From positions 1 to 46,300 of the forward strand of contig CAIVHB010000167.1 of assembly GCA_903905585.1 (NCBI GenBank): a stretch of DNA of 46,300 nt. The letters are read 5' to 3'. Position numbers and translations under genes: made by a program. Of the stretch, positions 1 through 8,358 are shown one piece after another. Source of the DNA: an uncultured Ferrovum sp. (GTDB lineage: Bacteria; Pseudomonadota; Gammaproteobacteria; Burkholderiales; Ferrovaceae). The stretch's first letter is position 1, and every line of letters starts with the position of its first letter. The notes under the pieces were generated by a model, which was not told the origin of the DNA, searched no databases, and was given only the letters and a program-made list of their open reading frames with translations.

Positions 1-63
1 CTCACCAGCCTCGTTAATAATGCAAGTTCCTGACCCACAACACCGTGTATCAATAGCAGCCAT
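1..63 (-). CDS. Small cysteine-rich protein, N-terminal part only (gene runs off the window)
   Basis: Reading the minus strand from the ATG at 63 gives 21 codons that stay open to the window edge. The peptide begins MAAIDTRCCGSGTCIINEAG. The CC-x3-C spacing at the N-terminus resembles a short Cys-rich protein found in many betaproteobacteria, often next to DCC/DUF393 genes as here; I know no function for it. The cysteines suggest a metal or redox role, which is inference only. It is divergent from the DCC-family remnant that starts at 110, with 46 bases between them. Confidence 0.5.
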   Translation of the reverse strand, partial: MAAIDTRCCGSGTCIINEAGE

Positions 64-109
64 TTTTCTTGTGCCCTTGGTTTATGAAGAGGTTTAAATA
101 AACTTTAGT

Positions 110-496
110 ATGACCCAATTACAAAAGCTCACCCTTTTCTATGACGCTTCCTGCCCTTTGTGTGAAGCGGAGATCACCTATTTATCACGAAGAAATCAAT
201 TAGGTTTACTTGCTTTTATTGATATTCACTCAACCCATTTTGACCCTGAACAGTCTGGAGTATCGTGACAGCAAGCAATGGACGCGATGTACGGACAATA
301 TGAGGATGGCACCCTGATTAAAGGGGTTGAGGTCTTCGCACAAAGCTATAGCAGAGCCAACATGAAAGTACTTGCATGGGTCTTCAGCAGGAAAACACTG
401 CGCCCCCTCCTCAACTTATCCTATTATTTCTTTGCACGAAACCGTCATACGATCTCAAAACTGATCGGGCCCACTGCCCGAAAATTAGTGGGGTAA
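110..496 (+). pseudogene. DCC-family (DUF393) thiol-disulfide oxidoreductase-like gene with in-frame TGA
   Basis: An ATG at 110 opens a frame beginning MTQLQKLTLFYDASCPLCEA, which carries the D-x-x-CPLC motif that defines the DCC/DUF393 family (small thioredoxin-like predicted oxidoreductases). The frame meets TGA at 266-268, then continues in the same frame from QQAMDAMYGQ to a TAA at 494-496. The second half (about 75 codons) has the expected family C-terminus, with a conserved G-V-x-V-F and a hydrophobic segment. Total length would be about 128 residues, normal for the family. From memory of homologues, a Cys is common at the stop position (G-[VI]-S-C). Simplest reading: a nonsense mutation or sequencing error. 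Recoding of TGA as selenocysteine is conceivable, but I see no convincing SECIS hairpin. Confidence 0.7.
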
Positions 497-547
497 ATTG
501 AATAGGCGCACAAAGCCCTCTCATGGATGACGCACTATTCACATCGT

Positions 548-1033
548 TTAAGCCACACTCAACGCAATCAAAGCGACGGTGGTTAGTTGGATTCGCAAGG
601 GGATAAACCATTGAGGGAATGAGATTGCATGACTCATTCTCCAATCTTGTACTAACTGAGCAATGAAACCCACACACAAGACCCAAGGTGTGATGGCCGG
701 GCAACCTATACTGATGGCAACCCATGCAATTAAGGCAGGGCAAACACTCCAAATATAGCTGAGCGTTTGATCACGTTCTGATAGATCCTTTGCAAACATA
801 GCAAAAGCCCAATGAAGCGCCCCCACAAAAGAAAGAATCACCGCGCCATAGTTCCACAACAGGCTTTGCCAAATCTCAACATGGTCCGGATTGAGATAGA
901 CCAAAACCGCCGGCACAAAAAACGGGATTGTTCCGCCAAAGCCCAGTAATAAAATCGTGATGGGGTGATTTTGGTTAAATATCCGATAAAATTCATCGGC
1001 GACAAAGAAAGTTGTAGGGGTGTGTTTCTTCAA
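548..1033 (-). CDS. DUF3429 family inner-membrane protein
   Basis: The 161-residue product has about five hydrophobic segments and matches the DUF3429 pattern: a conserved W-x-Y-G-A-V-I-L-S-F-x-G-A-L-H-W stretch near residues 60-75 and a late Q-D-W-R near residue 130. Function is unknown; some eukaryotic relatives (TMEM69) are mitochondrial membrane proteins. The ATG at 1033 gives a short polar N-terminus before the first membrane segment. It stands alone, divergent from the HiPIP gene with about 100 bases between the starts. Family assignment is from motif recognition; no role can be inferred from context. Confidence 0.75.
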   Translation of the reverse strand: MKKHTPTTFFVADEFYRIFNQNHPITILLLGFGGTIPFFVPAVLVYLNPDHVEIWQSLLWNYGAVILSFVGALHWAFAMFAKDLSERDQTLSYIWSVCPALIAWVAISIGCPAITPWVLCVGFIAQLVQDWRMSHAISFPQWFIPLRIQLTTVALIALSVA

Positions 1034-1135
1034 TTGCCCAAGATTTCTATCTGCTTATAGAAACTTTTTGATATAAATAGTATCTGTAGTAAGTTCTTTA
1101 TTTCTGCTTTTCAACCTCTTTCAGGAATCATAACC

Positions 1136-1447
1136 ATGCGTTCAAATCTTCCCCGTCGTTCCTTTTTAATGAGCCTTGTTGCCTCTGGTGCGGCTCTATT
1201 CACCATGGCCAATGCCTTCGCAGCAAAAGTTGAGGCCAATGACCCCCAAGCACTTGCTCTGGGTTATGTTCCCGAAGCCTCCAAAGCGGATGCTAAGAAA
1301 TTTCCCAAATATGCTGCTGGCCAAAAGTGCGCTTCTTGCCAACTCTACCAAGGTGGTGCAGCGGATCACGGCGGGTGTGCTTTGTTTGCTGGTAAAGAGG
1401 TGATGGCAGCAGGATGGTGCAGCGCTTATCAGAAAAAAGCGGGCTAA
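1136..1447 (+). CDS. hip: High-potential iron-sulfur protein (HiPIP), Tat-exported
   Basis: This 103-residue product is a classical HiPIP. A twin-arginine signal (RRSF at residues 7-10, then a hydrophobic stretch ending ANAFA) implies folding with its cluster in the cytoplasm and Tat export to the periplasm. The [4Fe-4S] ligands are Cys65, Cys68, Cys81 and Cys95, with the family spacing C-x2-C-x12-C-x13-C, and the conserved Tyr near the mature N-terminus is Tyr44. HiPIPs carry single electrons at high potential; in purple bacteria they reduce the tetraheme PufC cytochrome of the reaction centre. The gene is monocistronic: an AGGA site lies about nine bases before the ATG and a strong terminator follows. 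It probably serves the reaction centre encoded at the right end of the window. Confidence 0.93.
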   Translation: MRSNLPRRSFLMSLVASGAALFTMANAFAAKVEANDPQALALGYVPEASKADAKKFPKYAAGQKCASCQLYQGGAADHGGCALFAGKEVMAAGWCSAYQKKAG

Positions 1448-1501
1448 GTGATAGTGCCTAGTTTCGGCTGAGTACTTAGGTTTTAATGCCTAGGCACGTA
1501 T

Positions 1502-1539
1502 AAAAAAGCACTTGCGCCACTGGCCAAGTGCTTTTTTTT
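1502..1539 (+). terminator. Rho-independent terminator after the HiPIP gene
   Basis: An inverted repeat pairs AAGCACTTG with CAAGTGCTT around a ten-base loop (CGCCACTGGC), followed by eight T residues. The A-run before the left arm also pairs with the T tract, so the hairpin may work in both directions. It lies 55 bases after the HiPIP stop codon and marks a single-gene transcript. Confidence 0.85.
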
Positions 1540-1647
1540 GGTGGGTTACACGCACATTTCTTTTTTACAAATACCCTTCGCTGAGTGAATGCATACCGTG
1601 AGGATAAAAAGATATTTCATTTTCAATTGCTGCCCGTCAACGCCAGC

Positions 1648-2550
1648 ATGACGCTGCTTTATTATCTTACTCATTTAGTTTTGGCTTTGGCATTGGGTTT
1701 CGCCTCACCCACAAGGGCTGAATCTGAACCCCATACTATTGATGAGTCAGCGTCCTCCATTTTTGACCTCCTCAAGGGCAAACCCCTTTCGATGGAGACG
1801 CTTGTAAGTATGATGCGGGCGCAGGACATCGTTCTCCTAGGAGAACGGCATGATCATCCCGCCCATCACCTCGCTAGGGCCCAGTTAATTCAATCTTTAG
1901 CTTGCGCAAAATGTAGCATCATTGCTGAACATTTGCCGGCAGGACATCAAGTCCTATTTTCTGACTCTTTATTGGGCGCTCTAGAATCAGCAGGTTTTGA
2001 TGCTAAGGGTTGGAATTGGCCTTTGCACGAACCCCTTTTTAGGGCGATCCAGTTACAAAATATCACTCTACTTGGCGGTAACATTTCTCATACGCTGACT
2101 TCGGATATTTTTAGGCGCGGCAAAGACGCAATCCCTATTGATCTTCTTAAAGAATATAACTCAAGCCCACTCTCTGATATTTCCAGGAAAAAACTGGATC
2201 AAGATCTTAAAGATGGACATTGCGGTCAATTATCAGATCAATTTTTGCCCCCTATGAGGCTCATCCAACGAATAAAAGACGCCTCATTCGCCCAATTACT
2301 AGCCGATCACACCCCCTCGCTTTTCATAGCAGGGAATGGCCATGTAAGAAAAGATTATGGAGTACCACAGATCTTAGCTGCGATCGCTCCCCATCTAAAA
2401 ATACTAAGTATCGGTTTCATCGAGCAAGACGATTGGACCCCCGAATCACAGCACATTTTGGGTGATCTGTATGATGTGGTGTGGATAAGCAAAAACAATC
2501 CAAGATCAGATCCTTGCAAAGACTTCTCGGCGCCACACCTTAAAAATTAA
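1648..2550 (+). CDS. ChaN-like (DUF399, Tiki-superfamily) protein, probably exported
   Basis: The product carries the ChaN/DUF399 hallmark I-V-L-L-G-E-R-H-D early in the mature protein, followed by H-H-x-x-R, and a late S-L-F-I-A-G-N-G-H-V segment. Both parts are typical of the EreA/ChaN/Tiki fold. The Campylobacter ChaN is a haem-binding lipoprotein; other members are metal-dependent hydrolases, so the substrate is open. The frame is open from a GTG at 1585, but starting at the ATG at 1648 gives a good signal peptide (hydrophobic core, then a likely cut after S-P-T-R-A), so I prefer 1648. There is no lipobox Cys at the cleavage point. The ribosome-binding site is weak for either start. Confidence 0.78.
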   Translation: MTLLYYLTHLVLALALGFASPTRAESEPHTIDESASSIFDLLKGKPLSMETLVSMMRAQDIVLLGERHDHPAHHLARAQLIQSLACAKCSIIAEHLPAGHQVLFSDSLLGALESAGFDAKGWNWPLHEPLFRAIQLQNITLLGGNISHTLTSDIFRRGKDAIPIDLLKEYNSSPLSDISRKKLDQDLKDGHCGQLSDQFLPPMRLIQRIKDASFAQLLADHTPSLFIAGNGHVRKDYGVPQILAAIAPHLKILSIGFIEQDDWTPESQHILGDLYDVVWISKNNPRSDPCKDFSAPHLKN

Positions 2551-2636
2551 AATACCTAAAATCTAAATGATCGGTTTATACGACGATTGTTAGATCATTC
2601 GTTCAACTACACCTTCTAACCCTACCCTCCCACATT

Positions 2637-3098
2637 ATGCGTGAACGTATTTATATCGTTGTATTGACCATGCTGGTTGGCGCCCAAGCTGCCGTGGGCT
2701 ATCTTGTGGCCCCCACTTTGTTTGATGTCATATCCGATCGAAGTTATGCCGGTTCGATTGCCGGTGCAATTTTTGAACGAATGGGTTGGTTAAGCTTAGT
2801 GGGCTTGCTGATGCTCTTAGGCTTGCGCTGGAAATTAGACAAAACATTGATCGCTCGCGCCAAATGGGACTCTGCAATCATTCTAGCGATGCTAGGACTC
2901 ACTGCTTTAGGACATTTTCTCATTCGTCCTTGGATTGCACATGTGCGGGCAACCATTCAGCAGTCAGGTGGTTTTGAAACGTGTGATCCTGCTATGCGCG
3001 CACAATTTGGCTTATTGCATGGCACTTCAAGTTTGATTTTTTTATTGGTCTTTATTTTGGGTTTAAGTTTGATTTTTCGTCTTAGACTAAAACCATAA
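2637..3098 (+). CDS. DUF4149 family four-helix membrane protein
   Basis: The 153-residue product has four predicted membrane helices: residues about 5-27, 45-62, 78-98 and 130-150. Features of the DUF4149/TMEM205-like family are visible: a helix 1 with G-A-Q-A-A-x-G-Y-L-V-A-P-x-L-F, and F-G-x-L-H-G-x-S-S near the last helix. These proteins are common in betaproteobacteria and have no established function. It is convergent with the chemoreceptor gene downstream, with an inverted repeat between them. Confidence 0.75.
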   Translation: MRERIYIVVLTMLVGAQAAVGYLVAPTLFDVISDRSYAGSIAGAIFERMGWLSLVGLLMLLGLRWKLDKTLIARAKWDSAIILAMLGLTALGHFLIRPWIAHVRATIQQSGGFETCDPAMRAQFGLLHGTSSLIFLLVFILGLSLIFRLRLKP

Positions 3099-3125
3099 AA
3101 TCCAGACCCCTTACCTTTCACACAT

Positions 3126-3151
3126 GAAAAAGGGAGTGAGAACACTCCCTT
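3126..3151 (-). terminator. Terminator between DUF4149 and chemoreceptor genes
   Basis: The nine-base inverted repeat AAGGGAGTG / CACTCCCTT has a four-base loop (3130-3151). On the minus strand it is followed by a T run (TTTTTC), so it should end the chemoreceptor transcript coming from 4857. On the plus strand no T tract follows, so it is a weaker stop for the DUF4149 gene. Confidence 0.75.
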
Positions 3152-3234
3152 GATCAAGTGCGAGTCGCTGATTTACCGTGACTTCAGCGATCAGGTTTTA
3201 AAGTACCTGAAAAATAACTCGCCTAGCTCACCCA

Positions 3235-4857
3235 CTACAATTTAAACCGCGCGACTAACTCATCAAGCTTTGAAGCTAAACCTTTCAGACTGACTGTCGT
3301 TTTTTCAATTTCGTCAGTTTCAGTAGAATTTTGCTCAGCCATGGCAGCTATACGCTCAACGTTGTTGACCACATGTTGAGTGGCGACATTCTGCTCTTGT
3401 AAGGCATGCGTAATTTCAGCAACTGCTGCTAAAACATGGGATGCCCCCTCACGAATATCTGCCATAGAAGCTCCTGCTTGCTGAGCAAGTTCAACACCAC
3501 CTTTAACCCGATCGCTTCCGTCACGCATACTCTCTACTGCAGTCTCAGTACCACTTTGAATGCTACTAATCATCGTGCTAATTTCTCGGGTAGATTGTGA
3601 TGTGCGCTCTGCAAGTTTGCGCACCTCATCGGCTACAACAGCGAAACCCCTACCTTGCTCTCCAGCCCGAGCGGCCTCAATAGCAGCATTGAGTGCGAGT
3701 AGATTTGTTTGATCAGCAATTTCCTTGATCACGTTCACGATGCTAGAGATTTGGTGCGACTGTTCGCCCAATGTTTGAACGTGTTGGGCAGAGTCCTTTA
3801 CTGAATCGGCTACCTTAGTCATTTCCGTGGCAGCTTCTTCTACGATTAACAGCCCCCGATTCGATGACTCGCCTGCCCGCTCGGCTATTTTGTTGGCATC
3901 GCGCGCATTACTAGCCACCTGCTCAATACTTGAATTGACTTCCTCCATCGACGCAGCCATGTTGGCTGACGCCTCTGATTGATCTCGAGAGCTAGTAGCC
4001 ACTAAAGAGGCCGAATGTGCAAGATGTTCAGTCAAATTCGATACTGCATTGGCACTTGCCACTACGTCCTTAATGAGACTTTGAAAGCTTTCAACCATAC
4101 TATTGAAGGAGTGGCCAATGTCATTAATTTCGTTTTTACCTTTAATCAAAACTCTTCTAGAAAGATCATTAGAAGTTTCAATTGATAAAATGACATCGCG
4201 AATTCGGTCAATTGGTCCCGTGATATTTCGGATGATTAAAAATAGCAGGGCTGCAATCGCAGCAGATATGCCTAAAGAGATTGTCCCAAGCTCTATCGCA
4301 TTTGAGTAAAAGACCTGATCCACATCGTCGATATAGATGCCAGACCCAATGACCCAACCCCATGGCTGATAACCAATTACATAGGCAACCTTACGAACTG
4401 ATTCTGATGATCCAGGCTTGGGCCATAGGTACTCAACAAAACCAGCACCATTTGCCTTAACCACGTTTACATACTCTACAAAGATATTTTTGCCACCCGC
4501 TTCTTTGACCTCAGATACGTTTTTACCGACACGCTGGAGTGTAATAGGATGCATCAGGAGTGTTGGGGTCATATCGTTGACCCAAAAATATTCCTTTTTG
4601 TTGTAGCGAAGTTCCTTTAAAACACTCAGTGCAGCGGCCTGGGCATCGGCCTCTGACATCTCGCCCTTCACTTGCAAATCGTGATAATGGGAAACAATAC
4701 CCGCGGCGACTTCGACCAAGTTTCGAGTATTTGATTTGCGATCTTCGAGAAGACTTTCTTTATCAGAAAATAATGAGATGGAACAAATTGTGGCCATGCC
4801 GACTAAAGCGACAATAAGTATGAAAACTAATTTGCTCTTGATCGTATTGAGAAACAC
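3235..4857 (-). CDS. Methyl-accepting chemotaxis protein with periplasmic single-Cache domain
   Basis: This 540-residue receptor has the standard layout: a membrane helix (about residues 10-28), a periplasmic single-Cache domain (about 30-190, with E-Y-F-W-V-N-D and [10 protein letters not shown] motifs), a second helix (about 195-213), HAMP, and a long cytoplasmic coiled-coil signalling domain. Its tip carries the near-invariant [21 protein letters not shown]. sCache receptors of this type often sense small organic acids, but the ligand cannot be read from sequence. Apart from a truncated cheB, no other chemotaxis gene is nearby, so it must signal to a CheA/CheW system elsewhere. A terminator lies after its stop. 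Confidence 0.95.
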   Translation of the reverse strand: MFLNTIKSKLVFILIVALVGMATICSISLFSDKESLLEDRKSNTRNLVEVAAGIVSHYHDLQVKGEMSEADAQAAALSVLKELRYNKKEYFWVNDMTPTLLMHPITLQRVGKNVSEVKEAGGKNIFVEYVNVVKANGAGFVEYLWPKPGSSESVRKVAYVIGYQPWGWVIGSGIYIDDVDQVFYSNAIELGTISLGISAAIAALLFLIIRNITGPIDRIRDVILSIETSNDLSRRVLIKGKNEINDIGHSFNSMVESFQSLIKDVVASANAVSNLTEHLAHSASLVATSSRDQSEASANMAASMEEVNSSIEQVASNARDANKIAERAGESSNRGLLIVEEAATEMTKVADSVKDSAQHVQTLGEQSHQISSIVNVIKEIADQTNLLALNAAIEAARAGEQGRGFAVVADEVRKLAERTSQSTREISTMISSIQSGTETAVESMRDGSDRVKGGVELAQQAGASMADIREGASHVLAAVAEITHALQEQNVATQHVVNNVERIAAMAEQNSTETDEIEKTTVSLKGLASKLDELVARFKL

Positions 4858-5075
4858 ATCAGTCCCTTAAGAAAAATTTCAACTATTGACAAGTATATTA
4901 TCGATTGATTGCTGTGAGGAGATTCATTCACCAACTATTTTTGACCAAAAAAAAGGGCATGAAAATGCATCGAATTCACAACAAAATAGGTATTCTATTA
5001 AATTGGAGTTGATCATACTTCATGTAGATTGCGAAAAGATTTCGTCATCATACTTTCACAGTATCCTCTGGGTTT

Positions 5076-5624
5076 TTAAAGCTTCTTGGGATACCTCTCG
5101 TAATACGCATTCAGAGCAAATGAAAAGAGGATGGAGAACTGCTCCTCTTTTGACATATGAATCAGATCAAATCCATCCCATTTTAAGATAGATAAGCATC
5201 GTTGGCACACCGTTAAGCGCTGAGAAAACTGAGTCGTGTGATCGCCAATCCAATTCATCACAAAGTGATCGTCTTCTTGTTGAGTGACTGCATAGCGATA
5301 CAAACGCTTGTTATCTTTCATTGCTGCCACGGTGGGACAGAACGCAACGTGAAAAGCCGGAAGAGTTTGCTCATCTCTCACTAAGCCGTGATCACGTATG
5401 TAAATAGCAACGCGATAACCTTTAAAGCTAAGGGTATCGTCATTTTCTACCTTGACCAAATCCAAGTCAGAAAGCGCTATGCCCTCTTCTGCTAAGACTG
5501 AAAGTTCAATCGCGCTCAGCAATTCAGGGATTTCAAGGCGTGTAAATTTGGGAACCAGTCGCGCCCCCATTCTTAAACGTAATTCTGTCAGAGTGGGATC
5601 ATCTAAAAAATCGAGAAGCTTCAC
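5076..5624 (-). CDS. Third component of a Zorya-like operon; possible effector lacking a visible HNH domain
   Basis: The ATG at 5624 overlaps the ZorB-like stop by four bases (ATGA), so this 182-residue protein is part of the zorAB transcript. I do not recognise it with certainty. Its central part (F-H-V-A-F-C, then M-K-D-N-K-R-L-Y-R-Y-A-V-T, then V-C-Q-R-C-L) resembles a domain I associate with the N-terminal half of some HNH-type defence proteins. There the paired Cys of C-x2-C are followed by a catalytic module; here translation stops soon after, at Y-P-K-K-L, and the next 19 in-frame codons show no HNH motif. By position it corresponds to the ZorE-type effector of type II Zorya. It could be a truncated effector, a distinct effector, or a regulatory subunit. 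Confidence 0.55.
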   Translation of the reverse strand: MKLLDFLDDPTLTELRLRMGARLVPKFTRLEIPELLSAIELSVLAEEGIALSDLDLVKVENDDTLSFKGYRVAIYIRDHGLVRDEQTLPAFHVAFCPTVAAMKDNKRLYRYAVTQQEDDHFVMNWIGDHTTQFSQRLTVCQRCLSILKWDGFDLIHMSKEEQFSILFSFALNAYYERYPKKL

Positions 5625-6346
5625 TTCAATGCGCGATCTGTTTCAGTGATCGATTCTGCAATCTTTGCAAGACGCTCTTCTGAGTTGGTCACGATACGAA
5701 ACTCCACTCGTTGTGATGCCGTCTCATCAATCGGATTACTTTCTAAGCCCCCAATATGAATCGGATGCGATGAAGATAAGCCGTTTGCAGTAATGACCTG
5801 ACGAAGCCAATCAATTTGCGCGCGCGCATCGGAGTTACTCAACACATACTCTAAGGTTGCTCTGGTTCTTTCCTGTGAAAGCTTCATATTTTTAAAGTAA
5901 GCCTCTTCGGTGCTAGCCGCTCCTTTAGTCCACCTAGGGGAGGTATGCCCTTCGATTCTTACCTCTTTAATGCTAGATTTAAATTTTTCACTATTCAGTA
6001 CCTTCAGATATTTAGGGATGAATTCGTCTAGGATAAGCTTGAATTCTGGTTTTAGAGTTGCTTGACCCGTATCAAATAAAACTTCAGGATTTTTAAATTT
6101 AAGCGTCATATCACCCAGAAGTTCAGCGTCCCACTGTTTGAGCTTTTCAGAGAACTCCGTTTGCAAAGCTTTTTTTAATGCCTGCCGCGTCGTTTCGTAT
6201 TCCTGCACAAGAAGAGTAGTGGTTTGCTGAACCATAACCATATAAGAAATGGCGACCAACATAAAAACAAGCATTAATCCTGTCATCATGTCAGCCATGG
6301 GGATCCAGTAACTCTGGCCTTCTGCGTATTCTTCATCCATCTTCAA
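5621..6346 (-). CDS. zorB: ZorB-like OmpA/MotB-family stator protein
   Basis: The 241-residue product has one N-terminal membrane helix (about residues 17-40) with an acidic residue at Asp19 in M-A-D-M-M-T-G-L-M. This is the position expected for the proton-carrying Asp of MotB/ExbD/ZorB proteins. An OmpA-like peptidoglycan-binding domain follows (F-D-T-G-Q-A-T-L-K-P, then I-E-G-H-T-S, then a late S-Q-R-V-E-F-R-I). In Zorya systems, ZorA and ZorB form a proton-driven inner-membrane motor anchored to peptidoglycan that senses phage attack. Start and stop codons overlap both neighbours by four bases, showing tight translational coupling. Other MotAB-like stators are possible, but the partner gene supports Zorya. 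Confidence 0.8.
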   Translation of the reverse strand: MKMDEEYAEGQSYWIPMADMMTGLMLVFMLVAISYMVMVQQTTTLLVQEYETTRQALKKALQTEFSEKLKQWDAELLGDMTLKFKNPEVLFDTGQATLKPEFKLILDEFIPKYLKVLNSEKFKSSIKEVRIEGHTSPRWTKGAASTEEAYFKNMKLSQERTRATLEYVLSNSDARAQIDWLRQVITANGLSSSHPIHIGGLESNPIDETASQRVEFRIVTNSEERLAKIAESITETDRALK

Positions 6347-7707
6347 AGCCCTTTGCTGATTTGAACCACTTCTCTGAGCTTGTCTGTTAAGGGAGCATAA
6401 TCTTCCACAAACTTGGCACTGAGCGAAGCCAGTTGCCGCGATAAGGTTTCTAATGCAGTGTTGAGTTCTTTCTCAAGGGATTCATCCAGTGAAGCAACAC
6501 CCTGTTTAAGAATATCCATATTTTGGTTCAAGGCTTCGGTCGTCTGCTGTTGATTCTCTTTATTAGATTGGGTGAGCAGATCGTTCATGTCTTTCTGCGT
6601 CTGTTTTATATTCTCTCCAAGCGATTGAATGGTGTCGCCTATCGAAGTATGGGTCTGACCAATGGTTTCTTTTAAGATCTGGCCCAAGTTTAAAATCGCA
6701 GTGCGCAAATCTTCGCTACTTTGAATATGAATGTCTTTCATTTGCTGTGTCACTGACGATGCTTCAACGGTCACCTGCATCATCCCGCTTCTCACGGCCT
6801 CTAGCATCTCTGTAGATTTTGTAGAGAACTCAGGTGTGACCTCCGCAAGTTTGGAAAACAGTTCACTTAAACCTTTTTGTTGATCCACCAATAAGGTGCG
6901 ATTGTTTTCTAGAAACTCAATTTGAGTTCTAAGATCCTGAGTGATTTGCGAGAAAGTATTGGCTTTGTCTACAAATACTTCTAATGCATACACTGCTTTC
7001 AACATATTGGATGCCGCAGACTCTTGTGCATTCTTGATGATTTCAAGTTCATCTTTATATTTTGTTTGCCACATCACAAGCTTGCCTACAGAGGTATTCA
7101 GCTTTTTAAAGTTATCGCCAAATTGCTCATGGAGCTTGCTATTGAAATCGTGAATCACGTTTTTCAAAGCTTCAATCATGGCTTTTTGAGTGTTATCCAC
7201 CATGTGCGAAGCAAAGTTTTTAAACTCTCGAATATATTCTTCACCCTGATCTTTTTGTTCTTGTCTGAGTAACTTCATTTGGGTGAGCAGCGTTCCTTGC
7301 TCAGTGCCAACCAAACCCAGTCTGAGCGCCTCTATTGCTTCAATCAGCTCAGCAACGGGCACAAGACTCATCGCACCCGATACATTAAGCGTTTCACGCT
7401 TAGCCAACTTTCGAAAGCGTTGTGCAGTCCTTAAAACGAGCGCGCTCCCTACCCCAAATAAGGATGAAATAAAAGCGGTTCTAATGGCCCCAAGTAAAAC
7501 CGGCATGCTGCTGATGAGATCATTGGGATTAAGATTCCAAAGGGCTAAAACAACACCCAAAAAACAGCCAAAAATACCCAAGGTAGTGAGTATTTCTGCC
7601 CCATAACTGATGGCAAAACGATCAAACCTGTATAAGAAAAAAGTGAGCGATCCTAAGATACAGCTCACTACAACCAAATCAACGAGAGACTGTGCATTCA
7701 TATTCAA
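6343..7707 (-). CDS. zorA: ZorA-like MotA/TolQ/ExbB proton-channel protein with long coiled-coil tail
   Basis: The 454-residue product has N-terminal membrane helices and a block T-T-L-G-I-F-G-C-F-L-G-V-V-L-A-L around residues 41-56. A P-V-L-L-G-A-I-R-T-A-F-I-S-S-L-F-G segment follows; both are close to the ZorA signature. From about residue 130 onward it is almost entirely heptad-rich coiled coil, rich in Q, E and K. In characterised Zorya this forms a cytoplasmic tail that relays signal from the motor to the effector. The gene begins a three-gene operon with zorB and a third gene downstream. Only nine bases separate its ATG from the stop of a truncated PatB/MalY gene, so the operon may have been inserted there, and promoter placement is unclear. 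Confidence 0.82.
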   Translation of the reverse strand: MNMNAQSLVDLVVVSCILGSLTFFLYRFDRFAISYGAEILTTLGIFGCFLGVVLALWNLNPNDLISSMPVLLGAIRTAFISSLFGVGSALVLRTAQRFRKLAKRETLNVSGAMSLVPVAELIEAIEALRLGLVGTEQGTLLTQMKLLRQEQKDQGEEYIREFKNFASHMVDNTQKAMIEALKNVIHDFNSKLHEQFGDNFKKLNTSVGKLVMWQTKYKDELEIIKNAQESAASNMLKAVYALEVFVDKANTFSQITQDLRTQIEFLENNRTLLVDQQKGLSELFSKLAEVTPEFSTKSTEMLEAVRSGMMQVTVEASSVTQQMKDIHIQSSEDLRTAILNLGQILKETIGQTHTSIGDTIQSLGENIKQTQKDMNDLLTQSNKENQQQTTEALNQNMDILKQGVASLDESLEKELNTALETLSRQLASLSAKFVEDYAPLTDKLREVVQISKGL

Positions 7708-7716
7708 TAGCCTTTA

Positions 7717-8199
7717 TTACTTGCATACACTCTGAATAATCGAAAGCGCTTGGATCAACCGAGAGCGTTGCGTTCCAAAATTTAATCTTACAAATTCGGA
7801 CTGTCCAAACTGGCTACCCGGCGAAGTGGCCAAGCCTGCATCCAATAAAATCTGATGGGGGTTGGAATGTAATAATTTTGAGCAATCTATCCATGCAAGA
7901 TAACTCCCTTCTAAATTACTCAGCGAGAGGGATTCCATCCCCCTTAAATTGGATTCAATCAGATCTCTGTTACCTCTTAGGTATCGCAGAAGTTCCCGTC
8001 TCCAGGGCTCACCCTCTTTCAAGGCAGCTTGCGTAGCCGTGTAAGCCAATGCAGAAGGTCCTGTGATTGTTTGATAAAGGCCGGTCTGCATGGCTTTACG
8101 TAATGCGGGGTTTTCAGCAACGGCCCAAGCCAAACCTATTCCTGGAATATTAAAAGTCTTATTCACTGACATTAAAGTCACCGTTCTGTCTGAGATGGA
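7717..8199 (-). pseudogene. 5'-truncated PatB/MalY-type C-S lyase (class I/II aminotransferase fold)
   Basis: The frame is open from 8199 and encodes about 160 residues matching the C-terminal portion of PatB/MalY cystathionine beta-lyases. It begins at the PLP-binding segment D-R-T-V-T-L-M-S-V-N-K-T-F-N, and continues through G-E-P-W-R-R-E-L-L-x-Y-L-R-G-N-R-D and a late G-x-x-F-G-Q-S-E-F-V-R-L-N-F-G. A full enzyme has roughly 380 residues, so the first half, with most of the PLP pocket, is missing. A stop codon (8200-8202) closes the frame upstream, and no matching N-terminal half was seen nearby. The remnant is presumably inactive. It abuts the Zorya-like operon, which may mark an insertion boundary. 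Confidence 0.8.
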
Positions 8200-8358
8200 T
8201 TAAGCATATGAGTTGAATGAAGGATAGGATCTTAGGCTGCGCGACATAATTTCAGTCATAGTTTGAACTATAAGCGTTAAGAATGTTCTGTTTAAAAATG
8301 AAAAAGGGTCTGAACAACTCCTTTCTACAAGTACTGAAGCAAATTTAAGGAATACACA

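Noticed and set aside
266-320. SECIS element after the in-frame TGA
   Set aside because: No convincing stem with a GU-containing loop at the right distance could be drawn by eye, so selenocysteine is left as a remote option.
2551-2636. Hairpin AATGATC...GATCATT as a terminator
   Set aside because: The stem is short and AT-rich, the loop is about 20 bases long, and no T tract follows.
4886-5191. Plus-strand open frame of 101 codons
   Set aside because: It overlaps the end of the Zorya-like third gene, has a composition unlike a protein domain, and has no ribosome-binding site. I see nothing else in the 4858-5075 gap.
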